A stretch of DNA of 64,000 bases from Timema cristinae (GCA_039000515.1 JBCFYV010003508.1:50753514-50817513); one strand, 5' to 3'; counted from the first letter of the stretch, positions 38,451 to 51,111 are shown. Numbers and translations: made by a program. The notes: generated by a model not told the origin, from the sequence alone.

Positions 38451-38779
38451 TTGATATAATTCTCATTGCACTACGTACTGTGATACCAAAGTTCCTATTC
38501 TGGTATAGCTTACAATATCTATCTACTAGTGCATCAGTTTAATTTACCATAGTAAAGGTTCTAACCGATTATATATTAATGAACTAACACGCATTGCGTG
38601 TTAAAAATATACCTGTGTGAATCACAATGAGTTAAATATTATGTATTTAAGACAGTTTATACTTATTACCATTGTATTCTATTTATAAATAAATGATACG
38701 GAGCTACGCATGGACTTTCTCGCTCTATTGTTTGAAAATAGAGATAGTTACTCATAACTCGTAATATATGTGAAATGAA

Positions 38780-40500
38780 ATAATATACACTAGCAAACCC
38801 AGGCAAAAATTGAACTATACTTACGTAGCACATTTTTTTAGTCCCAGTTTTAAATTTTATAATTTTATTTTTAAGGAATCAATGTCCTCATTTTTATATT
38901 GGAACTAATAAAAAATATCGATATTGGGTCCACAAGGGTCAAAACTTCGTATTAAAATTTCGACTTCCATTTAAAATTTAAAATTTTATTAGATGTTGCA
39001 CATCTTGAGGTCATCGCATTGCTATTAAATTCCTCATTTATAAATTTTGACCAATAAAAAATGTAAATATTGACTATTGAGTCTAAAATGGATATAGATC
39101 ATTGTTGTACAAACATTTCTCCTAACAGGTTTAAGGGAAAGCAACATAAACTTTTAGAAACTTATTTATATTTAATGAATCTCTGGAATTGGAGAAATAT
39201 TGCGTTAAAACTTAAGTAGTATCTCTTTACAACTAAAGCTCACAAAATTGTATTAATATATTGCGAATATATCAAAAAGTGTTGGGTTTTATAAAAATAT
39301 ATTTCAAATATCTATTTTTATTTTTAATAGTACTACAATATTGCAATGATAATTTATTTAGTATCTCAAATAGTTGCGGAGATACGGATATTTCCGCTTT
39401 TGTAAAGTACATTAACAGCCATTTTAATGGGTGTAAGATACGCTGTGTCAGGGATGTGTTTAGGTTAAGTTGGTCAGTCTGTACTAAACTGACTAGAGTA
39501 GTTATGGCAGAAAGGGATGGGAAACATGCTCCGGTCTAGGACTTTATCTTTGGTCCTAATTGGCTTTATAACGTGCGTGAGTTATGTGGTTAGTGTACAA
39601 GACTAAATATGTGTTTGTGTAAGGACATATTAATGGGAAAATAGCCATTTTATTTATAATCTCAATCAACGCCTAGATACCAATTTTAAACAAAATCATT
39701 AGAGCTGATTTTTAGAAAATCGATTTTTTCTCTTTTCACTTTTTATTAAACTACTTTTAATTTTAAGGTTAAACAGACACACAGTCAGCCGGCATTGCAA
39801 AAACCACTTTTTAGGGTTCAGGGGGTCTTGAAACGTTGACATTGATCAACATTTAAGGTTAGATTTTTTATTACGGTCGCAATACTTTACCTTAGGTGTT
39901 AGAAAAGTTAACAAATATATATTGGCGTAGAGCTTGAAAGTGGTTTGTTTTATAAAAATATGTTTCAAATAAAATATTTGTATTAAAACTAGACCTACAT
40001 ATTTGTAATGATAAGTAATTTCATATCACAAATATTTTCGGAGATAAAATAAAAAATGAGAATTTACGCATCAAACTAGAACTCTTAAAGTCATTTTGCC
40101 GAAATATTGAGAGTAACCATTTTGTTAGGAATGTTTATAAATGTTTTGAAATGAAATTTAATCAAAATATTTATCGCCGATTTTGAGTAAATCGATCTGT
40201 CCTCTTTTTTTCTCTTTAATAAACTACCCTTAATTTTAGGGTTAGATATTTAATTCCCAAAACCCATCGGGGCAACCCTGTGAAAAAACCTAGATACCAA
40301 GTTTTAGCCCAATCCGTAAAATAGTTTAGGCTCTAGCCCGAGGTACAGACAGATAGATGGAAATTCAAAAACAACTTTTTGGGGTTAGGTTGGAGGGGAG
40401 GGGGGGGGGGGTCCATGAAACGTCGACATTCATCAAAATCTCAAGTTCAATTTTTTTGACGATCACAATACTTTCTCTACCTAAGATAGCGAGAAAGTGA
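38780..40500. repeat. Two diverged copies of an old repeat, side by side
   Basis: The block 39240-39900 resembles 39890-40490. Both have TTTTATAAAAATAT followed by TTTCAAATA, GCAATGATAA/GTAATGATAA and a GGAGATA motif. Each also has a GAAACGT(T/C)GACATT stretch followed by TTTTT and a GACGATCACAATACTTTC-like end. This is an ancient interspersed repeat present at least twice. No coding capacity remains. Confidence 0.55.
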
Positions 40501-40609
40501 AAATATTACTTATAAACGCAACTTATACAAATATGTGAAATAAACAACATACTATGCTTGACGTTGATGGAGATAATATTGTGACACACACAGCCATGCG
40601 TGGTATTAC

Positions 40610-40945
40610 CTGCTCTCACTTGCACATCTCGACTGACGATACGTCCCACGGCGTTGGTCGCCATACAGCGGTACACGGTGCTGTGAATATCCTGTCTGTA
40701 GGCGGCCGGGGGGAAGGGGAGGAGCACCAAGGTGCCGTTCCTCAGCACCATTCTGACACCGTGCATATCACCCGCGGGGGAACCGTCCACTGCGAGCCAG
40801 TCGATTGTCGGAGGGGGACTCCCCGAGGCAGAGCAGTCCAACCAACCTCCACTCGAGTTGGAGAACTCTAGTCTAGGTGGAGGTTCCAGGAGGAAGCTAG
40901 GACCCCGCAGGTGGGAGTCGAAACTCGAGGACAGTAAGGCTGCAC
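40610..40945 (-). CDS. Dscam2: Dscam-like receptor: Ig domain 1 (internal exon)
   Basis: This 336-nt exon (111 codons plus split codons) encodes the whole first Ig domain. A linker (HLRGPSFLLEPPPRLEFS) leads to the first disulfide Cys (residue 37, LDCSASGSPPP). The core Trp is at 49 and the second Cys at 93 (TVYRCMATNAVG). The end is GRIVSRDVQVRA. N-glycosylation sequons NSS and NGT sit near residues 29 and 69. The acceptor is TTTTTCCACAG then GT and the donor GCAG then GTAATA; both are phase 1. The next exon (28 kb) completes the codon as Val. This matches Dscam exon 3, and the DGSP, NGTL and YRQ-IH motifs are typical of Dscam Ig1. The signal peptide is on an earlier exon that I could not find. 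Confidence 0.94.
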
Positions 40946-41526
40946 CTGTGGAAAAATAAAATATCTCAATTATGTTTTACTTTTATTACAGAATTGAAAT
41001 CTATAAGTTATTTAATTTCAAGCCAAGAATACCTGATATGATCTGAATACCTGATATGATCTAACATAAAATACTCATCAAATAAGATTCTCTGAGTATT
41101 TAATACCTTAAGCGTTTCCCCCCCGAATACAATTTGAGATTATAAATTATTTTTGCAACAAATTTATACCTTCTTGTTTAATTTTATGTTAGGCAAGAAT
41201 AGAGCTAAACATAAAATCAATTATTAGATATTAATTAATTAAGGCCCACATTCCTTTTCCCACGATCCAACCTTTTCTATATCAATTGATTGATAAATCG
41301 TAGATGTGAAGGCTGAGGTCCTAATACCTACTGGGTGTATTAACTGTGATTTATCCACATGTGATTTAATACTTTGGTTTTCACACTAATACGGATGTAT
41401 TTTCCCCCAAAGCACCTTCCAACCTAAATACTTAATTAACCTTGGTATTAAAAGTAACAATTTATTTAAATAATTAATCTATAATTTTAATTTTTCCATA
41501 TTTAGATTAATTTAAACTAGTTAAAA

Positions 41527-41613
41527 AATGACTCCTGGACATGGGAATCGAACCCATGGATTTGGCGTGCTAAACCAATGTTTACGTATTCTATTCCTGT
41601 GTCCAGGTGTCAT
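41527..41613 (-). mobile_element. Small palindromic element with tRNA-like half
   Basis: Terminal inverted repeats of about 20 bp (AATGACTCCTGGACATGGG against its reverse complement, with small differences) bound an 87-bp element. On the minus strand 41607-41533 mimics a tRNA. It has a 7-bp acceptor stem CCTGGAC/GTCCAGG, an anticodon arm with loop TTAGCAC (AGC), and a T arm ATGGG TTCGATT CCCAT. The D arm is not tRNA-like, so a working tRNA is unlikely. A partial second copy is at about 31776-31808. Confidence 0.6.
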
Positions 41614-41849
41614 TCTTCCGCTAATTCAAGCTAACACTTAGTGAAGGCATACATTTTGGATATAATAAATAACATGGCCATAAATCAAGACAGTATCATA
41701 GAAATAAATATGTTTTCGAGTCATTCGGGATCCATAATTTGCAGTGAAACCACGCGTCTAAAACTATATCAAATATATATGTTTACTATACTAAACATAT
41801 ATATGTATACTATACTGAACATATATATGTATACTATAAAATATACTTG

Positions 41850-41990
41850 CATCAGTGGTCAGGCGGTGTAAGGCATATTTCGATGGACCGGATTTATGAT
41901 CGAGGCTCAGTCGTGTGAATTTGGGTTTTTTTCAAAGCGATTTATCAGTGTTGTTTTTTAATCCATCTCTATGAGTACAGTCCCATCTCT
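41850..41990 (+). mobile_element. Degraded SINE fragment
   Basis: The head-like GCATCAGTGGTCAGGCGG and a decayed B-box region (GATCGAGGCTCAGTCG) followed by GTGAATTTGGG suggest a family-B relic. The support is weak. Confidence 0.35.
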
Positions 41991-42004
41991 TATTTGATGG
42001 ACCG

Positions 42005-42552
42005 TGAGAAAAGAGTGGAACTACTTCTCTCAACGCACTATGACCCAATGAGGGATGAGCATGAAAAGAGTGGAACTACTTCTCTCAACGCACTATGACC
42101 CAATGAGGGATGAGCATGAAAAGGGTGGAACTACTTCTCTCAACGCACTATGACCCAATGAGGATGAGCATGAAAAGAGTGAACTACTCTCTAACGCACT
42201 ATGACCCAATGAGGGATGAGCATGAAAAGGGTGGAACTACTTCTCTCAACGCACTATGACCCAATGAGGGATGAGCATGAAAAGGGTGGAACTACTTCTC
42301 TCAACGCACTATGACCCAATGAGGGATGAGCATGAAAAGGGTGGAACTACTTCTCTCAACGCACTATGACCCAATGAGGGATGAGCATGAAAAGGGTGGA
42401 ACTACTTCTCTCAACGCACTATGACCCAATGAGGGATGAGCATGAAAAGGGTGGAACTACTTCTCTCAACGCACTATGACCCAATGAGGATGAGCAGAAA
42501 AGGTGGAACTACTTCACTCAACGCACTATGACCCAATGAGAGATGAGCATTC
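42005..42552. repeat. 55-bp minisatellite, about 10 copies
   Basis: The unit contains GAAAAGGGTGGAACTACTTC and CACTATGACCCAATGAGG. The copies at about 42165-42230 and at the right end have several single-base losses, as in the left half of the 110-bp array. Confidence 0.95.
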
Positions 42553-43619
42553 AGCATGTCCCACACATTAATATGAATATAGTGAACGCTTACCAAGACG
42601 TACTAATTATGAAAACATCTCCAAAAGTTGTATCGGCCAGCTAAATCAGAGCTATATTTTAAAAGAATAGGCCTCTATTTGCTAGATACACAGAACACTA
42701 TACAAACACACAATTAGTAATATCATATCTGAAATAGAACTGCTGATTATATTATGTGTTTAGTTCTCCATTACGATTGGGGTGATACGTGTAACCAAGT
42801 GTTTGTGGAAACTACTGATTACAAAATAAACAAATTCACTGTTTGATGTTTCAGAGATGTTCATAATATTGTATGCAACATCAACATTTCAAGATTAATT
42901 TTGAAATGTTTCAATTCCTGTAACGCCACACAGTTACAAAGAATAAATTATAGATATTTTACAATGATCGGATTAGGAGTTGGTCGGTAATTGTTGAATG
43001 TATTTTACTACTTTATGTAAACCAAACATAGCTATTATATCCAACTGTCTGCTAAGCACCTATATACTCAACATACAGATTTGAAACGAACTATACATAT
43101 ATCAGTTTTTATAAAAAAAAAGCCTCCAATATTAAAAACAATAGTATTGAGTTTATAAAAAGATCCCAATAAGCTTGGTGCCAACAACATCACTTGGAAC
43201 TGATCCAAGTGCCAACAGATGATAACAATAAACATAAACACTCTTCCATGTCCATGTATGAGGGCTTAGTTACTCGTTTAGGTGAGATTCAGAAGGCTTT
43301 AAATAATAAATTAGCACGATCCTTGTACTGTAACATATGTTTGTTTATTACAGCTCATTGCGAGTTAAGGCGAGTTCTGATGAGCTATTTTCAATGACGA
43401 CTGAATAGTAGTTTAATGCGTCCATTAAAAGTGAAAAACATGTCTACTTTTATTAATTTTTAGTTATCATTAATGAAGAATTAAAACCAAACCAACAGTA
43501 AGAACATGTGAATGGTTTGCGGAACTAATTTTTCTTTTAATGACAAGATCAGTATCTTTGACTGCCAGTTTTGTTTAACAACTTTTCACTAGCACCCAGT
43601 GAATAATCCATTTTCTCCA

Positions 43620-45065
43620 CGGGATGTTAAACTGCGGGTCATGATCCCCAGAGGGTTCGCGAACAATATTCTGGGAAATGCAGCAAATATTGACAAATGC
43701 AAGTAAATTAAATCTCTTTTACATACATATTGAATTTATAATATACTGCAACCTTTCATTCTATATTTGTATAGTTTATTGCCGAAAAACGCGTTGTTCG
43801 GCATGATTAAATGAACACAAATTTAAGATTCATTTGTAAAACTTACCTGATATTAATAATGCTGATCTAAAGGTGGTCTTACAAGATGCAGTAAATGTTA
43901 TCAACTTTATAAAAAGACACCCACCCAATATTCACCTCTTTGCACAGCCATGAAAATATTTTGGCTCTGAGTTTGAAACACTTATTTTGCATACAGGAGT
44001 TAGATGGCGTTCAAGGATAGACAACTAATTGAGATAAAAGATAAGGTAGTGCTATTTTTGTCTGAAAAACTTAGATTTATCGAATATTTGTCACAACACT
44101 GCTTGACTCTGAAAACTATCTAATATGTCAGATAAATTTGAGAAGATAAACGAACTGACTATGTATCTGCAAGAGAGAACACAAATACGTTTATTTTTCC
44201 TGATAAAGTCCAAGCGTTTATGAAAAATATAATCAAATTAAGTGAAGGAAGACAATAGTTATTTTGAAATGTTTTCTTATACTAACGATTTTATTACTGA
44301 AAATAATTTAATCAACGATATGATCAATAAGATCATAACTGATCACTCGAGATGCTTGGAAGAACAGCTGCGATTACAATTCCGACCATTTTCGGGGGAT
44401 GCAGAGAACTCTCAGTATAAAATATATAAAAGAGCTACAACATCGTTCCTTGAATGCACAGGAAGAATTTGCAGAGCTTTCGAATAATTAGGACCTTAAC
44501 CTTAAATGTTGAAAGAACACATTGAACGTCTCTCGGCTTAGCTTTGAGGTACTCTCTGAAATACCACTCTCCGCTCTCCTACCATTTGTAACGACTGGTA
44601 TGAGCCAGCTCGCTCAACATTAGCTGTAATAAAAACGAAATACCGTTCTCGACTGAACGACTTGGAAATAATAGCCATGAAACCTTCACTGTCCAATATT
44701 AAGGCCAGACTGAATCCATTGTGTTAAATAAACAACTCATCCATTTCGGTTCATTTTTGTGCGTATCACTAATACTTTCCAACAGTTTCTACCTCTTATA
44801 GTTTTAATATTCTTATATGCATATATACAATTTGTAAATTATAAACATATAATAAATTATATGAAAATAACTGAATGTATGCATTATTTGTGATAAATAT
44901 ATTAATAATTTATATTTTTCATTTAATCTAACAGCTCAAACACAAACACTAGCTACAGTAGACAATAAGATAAACTAAACCTAACCATTACTTCCTGGGA
45001 TCGATCGTTATTTTTTCGTTATGAAAAGGGGTCGCAAGTAAAAACAGTTTAAGAACTGAGTACTC
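43620..45065 (+). pseudogene. hAT transposon relic, ZBED5/SCAND3-like transposase
   Basis: Translation of 43860-44746 gives, across changing frames and many stops, the landmarks of a hAT-family transposase C-terminal half. These are VINFIKRHPPN, then LHTGVRW, then SYFEMFSYTNDFITEN (44248 onward). Near the end come WYEPARSTLAVIKTKYRSRL (about 44600-44660) and NIKARLNPLC. The last part is the dimerisation region known from ZBED5, FAM200 and SCAND3-type proteins. Outer sequences look like hAT ends: AAACTGCGGGTCATGATCCC near 43630 and GGGGTCGCAAGTAAAAACAG near 45030. The upstream catalytic half is missing and the reading frame is broken repeatedly, so it is dead. I did not find a clear 8-bp target duplication. 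Confidence 0.82.
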
Positions 45066-46787
45066 TAACCCACCAACCACGGTTGATCTTTCCATCATAT
45101 AGTATATTTTGAAACCCCTGTGATAACTGCACACACATTTCACGAACCTCAGCTTGAGGTAGCTTTGCACAAGGTGCCATTAAAAATGAAACGCTAATTA
45201 ATCGGTCTCAGCGTGATCAATAACATATGACACATGTTAACCAATTCCTTTACACTCTCATTTTTATGATAAATAGATAATTGAAAAAGTTAATTGAAAA
45301 TTACTCGTCAGAGCTAGCCTTTATTTTCAGAGGTATTCAACACAAGTGAATCACATTTATTTAAAGAAAATAACCTTAAAAATATCTAAGATTTAATAAA
45401 ATAGTGTTTTGAGAAGGATTTGTTGTGAATTAAGACATCACAAAATTAATATGTGTGTGTATACCAGATTAAAGCATCGATTCTGTTTTAATGAAAGCAT
45501 CCATTTGTCTGACATTCCAATTCCATTAACTCGATTAAAACTAAGCAGTGATATATTTTTGCGTTGAGCTTATTATGAAGACGTGGCCAGGAAGACATAT
45601 CTCAGTCCCGCTGTTTCCGCCACAGGAAAGCTATTTTAGCTTGGAATTTCTCCAAGTATCGTTAGCAATAACTCATGCACTTTCCTTCAATACCCCCTTC
45701 TTTTTATTTTGGCATTATATTTGAATGCCGTGAATCCAACTGCCACAATAATTTAGTTTTTTGCGTGGTCCTAGAAGTTCATCCTTGAGGAAATGTGATC
45801 TTAAATAAACAACTTTAAGAAAAATATTTGTTTGAGAACATTGTCTTATTCATACAATAAAGTATTATTCATGATAGATCTGCTGAAGTATTAAAATAAA
45901 TATTATTTTTCAAGTTTAATGTTACTTTCAATAATAAAATAGTAATTTTGATAAACTATTTGAAAATATATAATTTTTATTGTTTTAAAAAATAATTAGT
46001 CCATACTAATTTAATAATTAAACATTCGAATCATTTCATAGCCAGATAAAATTAATTTTTACTTCTCAGCAAATTGTATTAATATTTTCTAAATATTTTA
46101 ATTCATTTATATTTTAGGTAAATCTCGTAAAAATTATATCAAACGTTGTATTGGTTAGATAATTTAAATAGTAAATTTTACTATTTTTATGTTGAATTCT
46201 TCTTTAAAACAAATTTTAAAATTAAAAAAAAAAATTCTAAAATATCTTTCTATTAAATTATCCAACCAACAAATTAAGTGAAAATTTGGATACATTTCCT
46301 TGATGATATAAATTAATTAAACCTTAATAAAACATTAATATAATCTGATCGTTACTTAAATATTATGTTTATATTATTAGTTACAGCCCTAAAAATATAC
46401 TAGTCCTCAAACCAAATTCAGCTTTGTTCTTGAATACCGTAATAAATATATTCATTGTGATGGCAAAGCTGTAACACTCGCTTCTTGCTATGTAGTACAG
46501 GGCTTCAAATCTTACCAAGACCACAAAGGTGAATTACATTAATCATAACAAAACCTCAAACAAACACATTTGTTTATAAATGTGTTTAGTATGAATTTAT
46601 TGAATGGTTGGTTCTTCATTGTTTTATTTTCTATTTATAACGTTTAATACACAGTTTTGATTTATTCTCATTGTTTTACTACTAGTACTGGCTGTAAGAA
46701 TGTTATCACACTAATGTGAAGGATGAGGAAAGAATAGTCACATAAGTATCCACGTGAACAGCTTCCATATTATAGTTAGCATCACAC

Positions 46788-46802
46788 GCACGCACACACA
46801 CG

Positions 46803-46868
<66 letters not shown>
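46788..46868. repeat. (CA)n microsatellite
   Basis: This is a long CA/TG run with a GCGCGCGC interruption near the left end. Confidence 0.97.
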
Positions 46869-46869
<1 letters not shown>

Positions 46870-48364
46870 ACGTGTCATAGCAGAAACAGACAAATTTAAT
46901 GGACATTTTACATTGTGCAGTCATATTCTCTTAAATGAAACCCAATTTTCCCTTTGTTCATTGTCTCACGGGTGTCAACTTTGTAATTCTGTATTTTATA
47001 TTTTGTGTGGAATGGATATAATTTGTAGTTTTAATTAGTTTTGATACACAATATGTAGTTTGGATGTATTTTTATTTGACTATATAGCTGCAATGTGGTT
47101 TAGTAGTTAAAATCCCTCATTACTGGCTTCAGAATTCCATCGTAAAAAAAGTTAGTAAAAATAATATTACCTTACATTCAAGCAAATACATTACATCACA
47201 GGTAAATGGAGAAAATTAAAGTATGTGGACCGTTCTAGATTCCTGGACCATCAGTTGGAGAATATTTAGGAACAAAGATACCCCTCTCGGAGTAAAAACA
47301 GTTCCAGCAAGACAGTCAGACATGGAAATGAAACTGAATCTCACATCACCAATCATCCATACCGTGATTGTGTGATTTACTTGTTGACATTTTGATCTCA
47401 ACACAAGTCTTAGAACAATAACCAGTTGCTAGTTTAACTACATGAAGGGACACAGTTTATCTTCAGTTGTCAATTATGTATTTTAAATCTTTAATAAGAT
47501 CACTTTGAAAATAAACTGCATTTACCATATTCATAAATAACAACAAAGGCCATTTGGAGTGCATTTATTGAATATATTTCTTTTTATGTCTCGGTTGGCT
47601 ATTATTTATTTCACGGATAAGAGAATTGGATACGCACATGAACATAAATCAGTTAGCTAGACTAATGTTGCCAAATTTGTGTTCGCACTTGTAAAGTTTA
47701 ATTTATATTTGTAGAACAAAAGTTGGCAACTTTAACAGCAGCCTCGAGCCAAGTATTAGAATATTCTATTAAAATTGAAATACATTCGTTCATTTATAAA
47801 TAACTGCTTTGTTTAGTGTTGTTAAGGTACTTAGAATTATTAAAATCAATGTAAATAAATAAACAAAATAAATAATAAGACAAATTATTAGGAACTATGT
47901 ATATAACAAATTGACTAAGAACCTAATCTGCATTGCAAGTCACAAAAGTGACTGATTAGTTTTGTGGACATTTTATTGAACAGCCGCCAAACTTTAGTGA
48001 TAGAGAATGTATCTGGATTATTATAATCCATGGCCATGGCGTAGAGCAAAAACACTAATATTCAAAATATAAAAATCCATGTTAAGAGCCAATACATGAT
48101 AAAGTTCAATACACATATGTATGTAAGGCACGAGCAGAAATGGCTGGTAACAACGGGTGAACAGTGTGAACATACTAGTAGTAGTACTAATACTAACCAA
48201 TCGTGTTACAAACTGTTTAATGTACCTACACCGACTCTTACCTGAGTTGTTGACATCTTAAACAAATATCTAGTGAGAGTTAAATCAGTGAAAAACACTC
48301 CAAGCTCCACTGTTACACATATTGACTAAATATAATAATATTATCAAAAACATCGAGAAGGTAC

Positions 48365-48480
48365 TATATAGCGGCCAAGGTCACCACTAGGATTTATTAT
48401 TAGTGACGGGAGGACCAGGTTTGAATCTCAGTCGAGTGTTTGAATACGGTTTTCGCATTACCTATACTCACTCTTTTTAT
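48365..48480 (+). mobile_element. Degraded SINE fragment (family B-like)
   Basis: It shows AGCGGCCAAGGTCACCACT and a B-box-like CAGGTTTGAATCTCAGTCG, followed by a short body. It is decayed. Confidence 0.4.
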
Positions 48481-49070
48481 TCTAAAAAAGGATAATTTCC
48501 TCAAAAATTACTTTCCTCCTAATTATTTCATGGATTAATCGTTAAATAATTTTAACAATAAAAAATGCTTAATAAATACAAACTTTTTAATATAGATAAG
48601 GAAGCCTTCAGTTGAATGTTACTCAAATAATATCCCATTGTGGAAGTATTTAAAGAAAGTGTCACCGCATTTTGAGCAGGTTAAGGCAAAATGGATCTCA
48701 GCAGTAAGAAATAGATCAGAACAAGATGAAGTTTATGATAGAAGCCAATAATAAAGGTCCATTATGTGAATACTTGCTAGTTGAGTGATCTTGTCTTACT
48801 CACACCAAATTATGTAACGGGCTTCAATGTTTTAGAGGGTGTCAAAGCAAACCCGCTTTTGAGGACTTAATTGGATTTTCATCCTTATTCTGGCTACTGA
48901 AGGGGTCGGTGTGACAGTTCCTCACATCTACCCTTTAAAATTAACATTATCGCGTTGAAACCCTCACATACCAAAGATCACTACTTATAGCTCAGTCGTT
49001 TATTTTTGTGACGTCATTAATTAAATGAAAAATCTGTTATTTACAAGTCACTCTCATTCTAGAATAAAGG

Positions 49071-49360
49071 GTGACCTGGTGGTCTAGGGGTAAGGTGTCG
49101 GACTTCTGTGCTGGGGGTCCGGGGTTCAATCCTCGGTCCCGGAACAGATTTATCTGATTGCCAAACCCTTCCTTCACCTCTGACAAGACATCTTGTGAAT
49201 GTGGGGAATGCCAGGCCTCCACCGTGGTTCGGATTCCACGTTAAACTGTAGGTACTCCATTTCATCTCACAATCACCCTACCATTACACATTAGCGTGAG
49301 TGCGTATAACCCGAACGGGTAGTAAGACGTGGAGCTAGTAATAATAATAATAATAATAAT
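49071..49360 (+). mobile_element. Full-length tRNA-SINE (family A)
   Basis: The A-box region TGGTCTAGGGGTAAGGTG, B-box GGTTCAATCCTCGGTC, body and tail GGTAGTAAGACGTGGAGC then (TAA)n match the copy at 20411. Its (TAA)n tail runs directly into the 3' end of a LINE relic on the other strand. Confidence 0.88.
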
Positions 49361-49369
49361 TATTATTAT

Positions 49370-49931
49370 AATTTTCAATTCAATTTCAATTTCCTTTATT
49401 ATAGTGCTGGCCAACAGTCTTAAGACCTATAACAGGTCAGCACTGAAAAGTACACACGTACATACCTTACAATACATATATTTACACACGAAAAAATGAT
49501 AGACAAAAAATGGATGAATAATGTTATATACTGATGAATAGTTACGAGATAAAAAGTAGTTAATAATAATAATAAGAATAAAAAGTAACATTAATAACAA
49601 ATAACTAAATAGTAAGCAGTAACATTATGCAAAAAATAGATCAGAATATTGTAAGTTCAAATAATATAGGCAGAACCTCTACATGATAAATTATTGATAT
49701 GGGATAACCTTAAATAACTCTCTGAGTTTAGTTTTCCTTTTATGATAAAAGTCGAATTCAACAAATCTAGAATTGGCGCTATGGATACAACGACCTATAG
49801 GGCTCATCTCATAAGAGCATTCGAGAAAAAACAATTTAGGATTATGAGAAGCCCGAGAAGGGATATGAACGCCTACCTGATCAAGGGCAAATTTGCAAGA
49901 AATTTTGTTATTGAAAATATTAAAAACATTA

Positions 49932-49967
<36 letters not shown>

Positions 49968-49990
49968 CTAAAATAAAAATCAAGTCCCAA
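49370..49990 (-). pseudogene. 5'-truncated LINE (non-LTR retrotransposon) relic
   Basis: On the minus strand 49990-49691 is open. It ends with a segment resembling the C-terminus of jockey/CR1-type reverse transcriptases: IPSRASHN, then SPIGRCIHSANS, then KTKLRELFKVI. A 3' region follows containing a hairpin, AGTGCTGACC paired with GGCCAGCACT, then AATAAAGG and an A/T-rich tail. Only the last part of the element remains; RT catalytic motifs are absent. The family assignment is from pattern memory only. Confidence 0.55.
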
Positions 49991-51111
49991 GCGAAAGCAA
50001 CTATCTTGTTCTCATTGATTTAGAAAAATATCTGAAATTCTATTGATTTATAAAAACCATAATTTACTTTGCTTATTAACGATGCTGTTGTAATAATTTG
50101 ATCAATTATGAATATATTTTATAACAAAACTATCAATAATTTATATATTTATTACAATTGCCTCATACAATAAAGTATATACCGCATATATTTCTAGTCA
50201 AACTTTTTCTAGTTCTAACTCTAATCTGAAATTTGGATATTTTAAACTTATGATTACTACTTTTTGTATAGTATGCCATTTTGTGTTAGAAATAAAAATC
50301 TAAAATAAAAAAAGTATTTTACTAAGTAAATAAAACGATAGGACACGTATTAGAAATTATTAAAAGAGTTATTTTCTTACTACGGTAAAATATTGTTCTT
50401 AGCAGATAAATCATATTTTATTAAGTCAGATAAAACGTTTATATTGTAATAATTTAGATTATTTGACCAGCTTTTATTTTGGTAAACATTAAAAATTAAA
50501 ATTAAACTTCACACCGTTGTTTATTTTTCTATTGATTTATATCTATATTTTAAAAGTATACTAAAAAAGATGTAGAGTAAATATTTATCCAGATTTTGTA
50601 TATTTAAATGTATATAACGTGAGCTTTGACTATGTTATAATATACTGCTTTAATTTGATATCTAGGAAACCTTATAATGCATTTTTAGACGATCAATTCA
50701 TAGCAATGGCCATCAATAGAGTGAAATTACGCCACCATTTTAATATATCCAAAACTTCATCAAATATTTAAGATTTACTCGTCAGTAGGTCAACTAAAAT
50801 TATAATACAGTATATAAGTTATTTAAAAAGTCACAATATTGTTCAAGTTACCGGAAAAACTCTTTTGGCGAACACAAATTTAATATTTATAATAAACTAT
50901 TAAAGAAAATAAGAAACACTCCTTTATTTGTATCTTCACATTTATTGAAAGAGTAGTTTTTAGTGCGAGTGAACTGGCAGACTACTATGTAAATAGTATC
51001 TTCTATCTTCTTGTAAATTGTGGCTCATACTCCAAATCTAAATACTTTCAATATATATCAGCTAGCCCAGAGTTCTCCTTCTAATAAAACGATAACGCGG
51101 GGCTACGTGCA

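Larger units (their letters stand above)
28174..40609 (-). other. Dscam2: 12.4-kb intron between Ig1 and Ig2
   Basis: It spans from the donor GCAG/GTAATA at 40609 to the acceptor at 28174. It holds SINE copies at 28.28, 29.49 and 30.47 kb, an old interspersed repeat at 29.97 kb, a GC-richer stretch at 30.8-32.2 kb with a possible minus-strand first exon, the 110-bp array (33.7-38.45 kb) and duplicated old repeat sequence (38.8-40.5 kb). Sequence at 28.55-29.45 and 32.4-33.65 kb is AT-rich with nothing identifiable. Confidence 0.85.

Noticed and set aside
41533..41607. Functional tRNA-Ala (AGC)
   Set aside because: The acceptor, anticodon and T arms fit, but the D arm and A-box do not, and the inverted ends extend beyond the tRNA into flanking sequence.
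46706..47038. Frames across the (CA)n microsatellite
   Set aside because: They are His/Thr or Val/Cys runs from the dinucleotide repeat.
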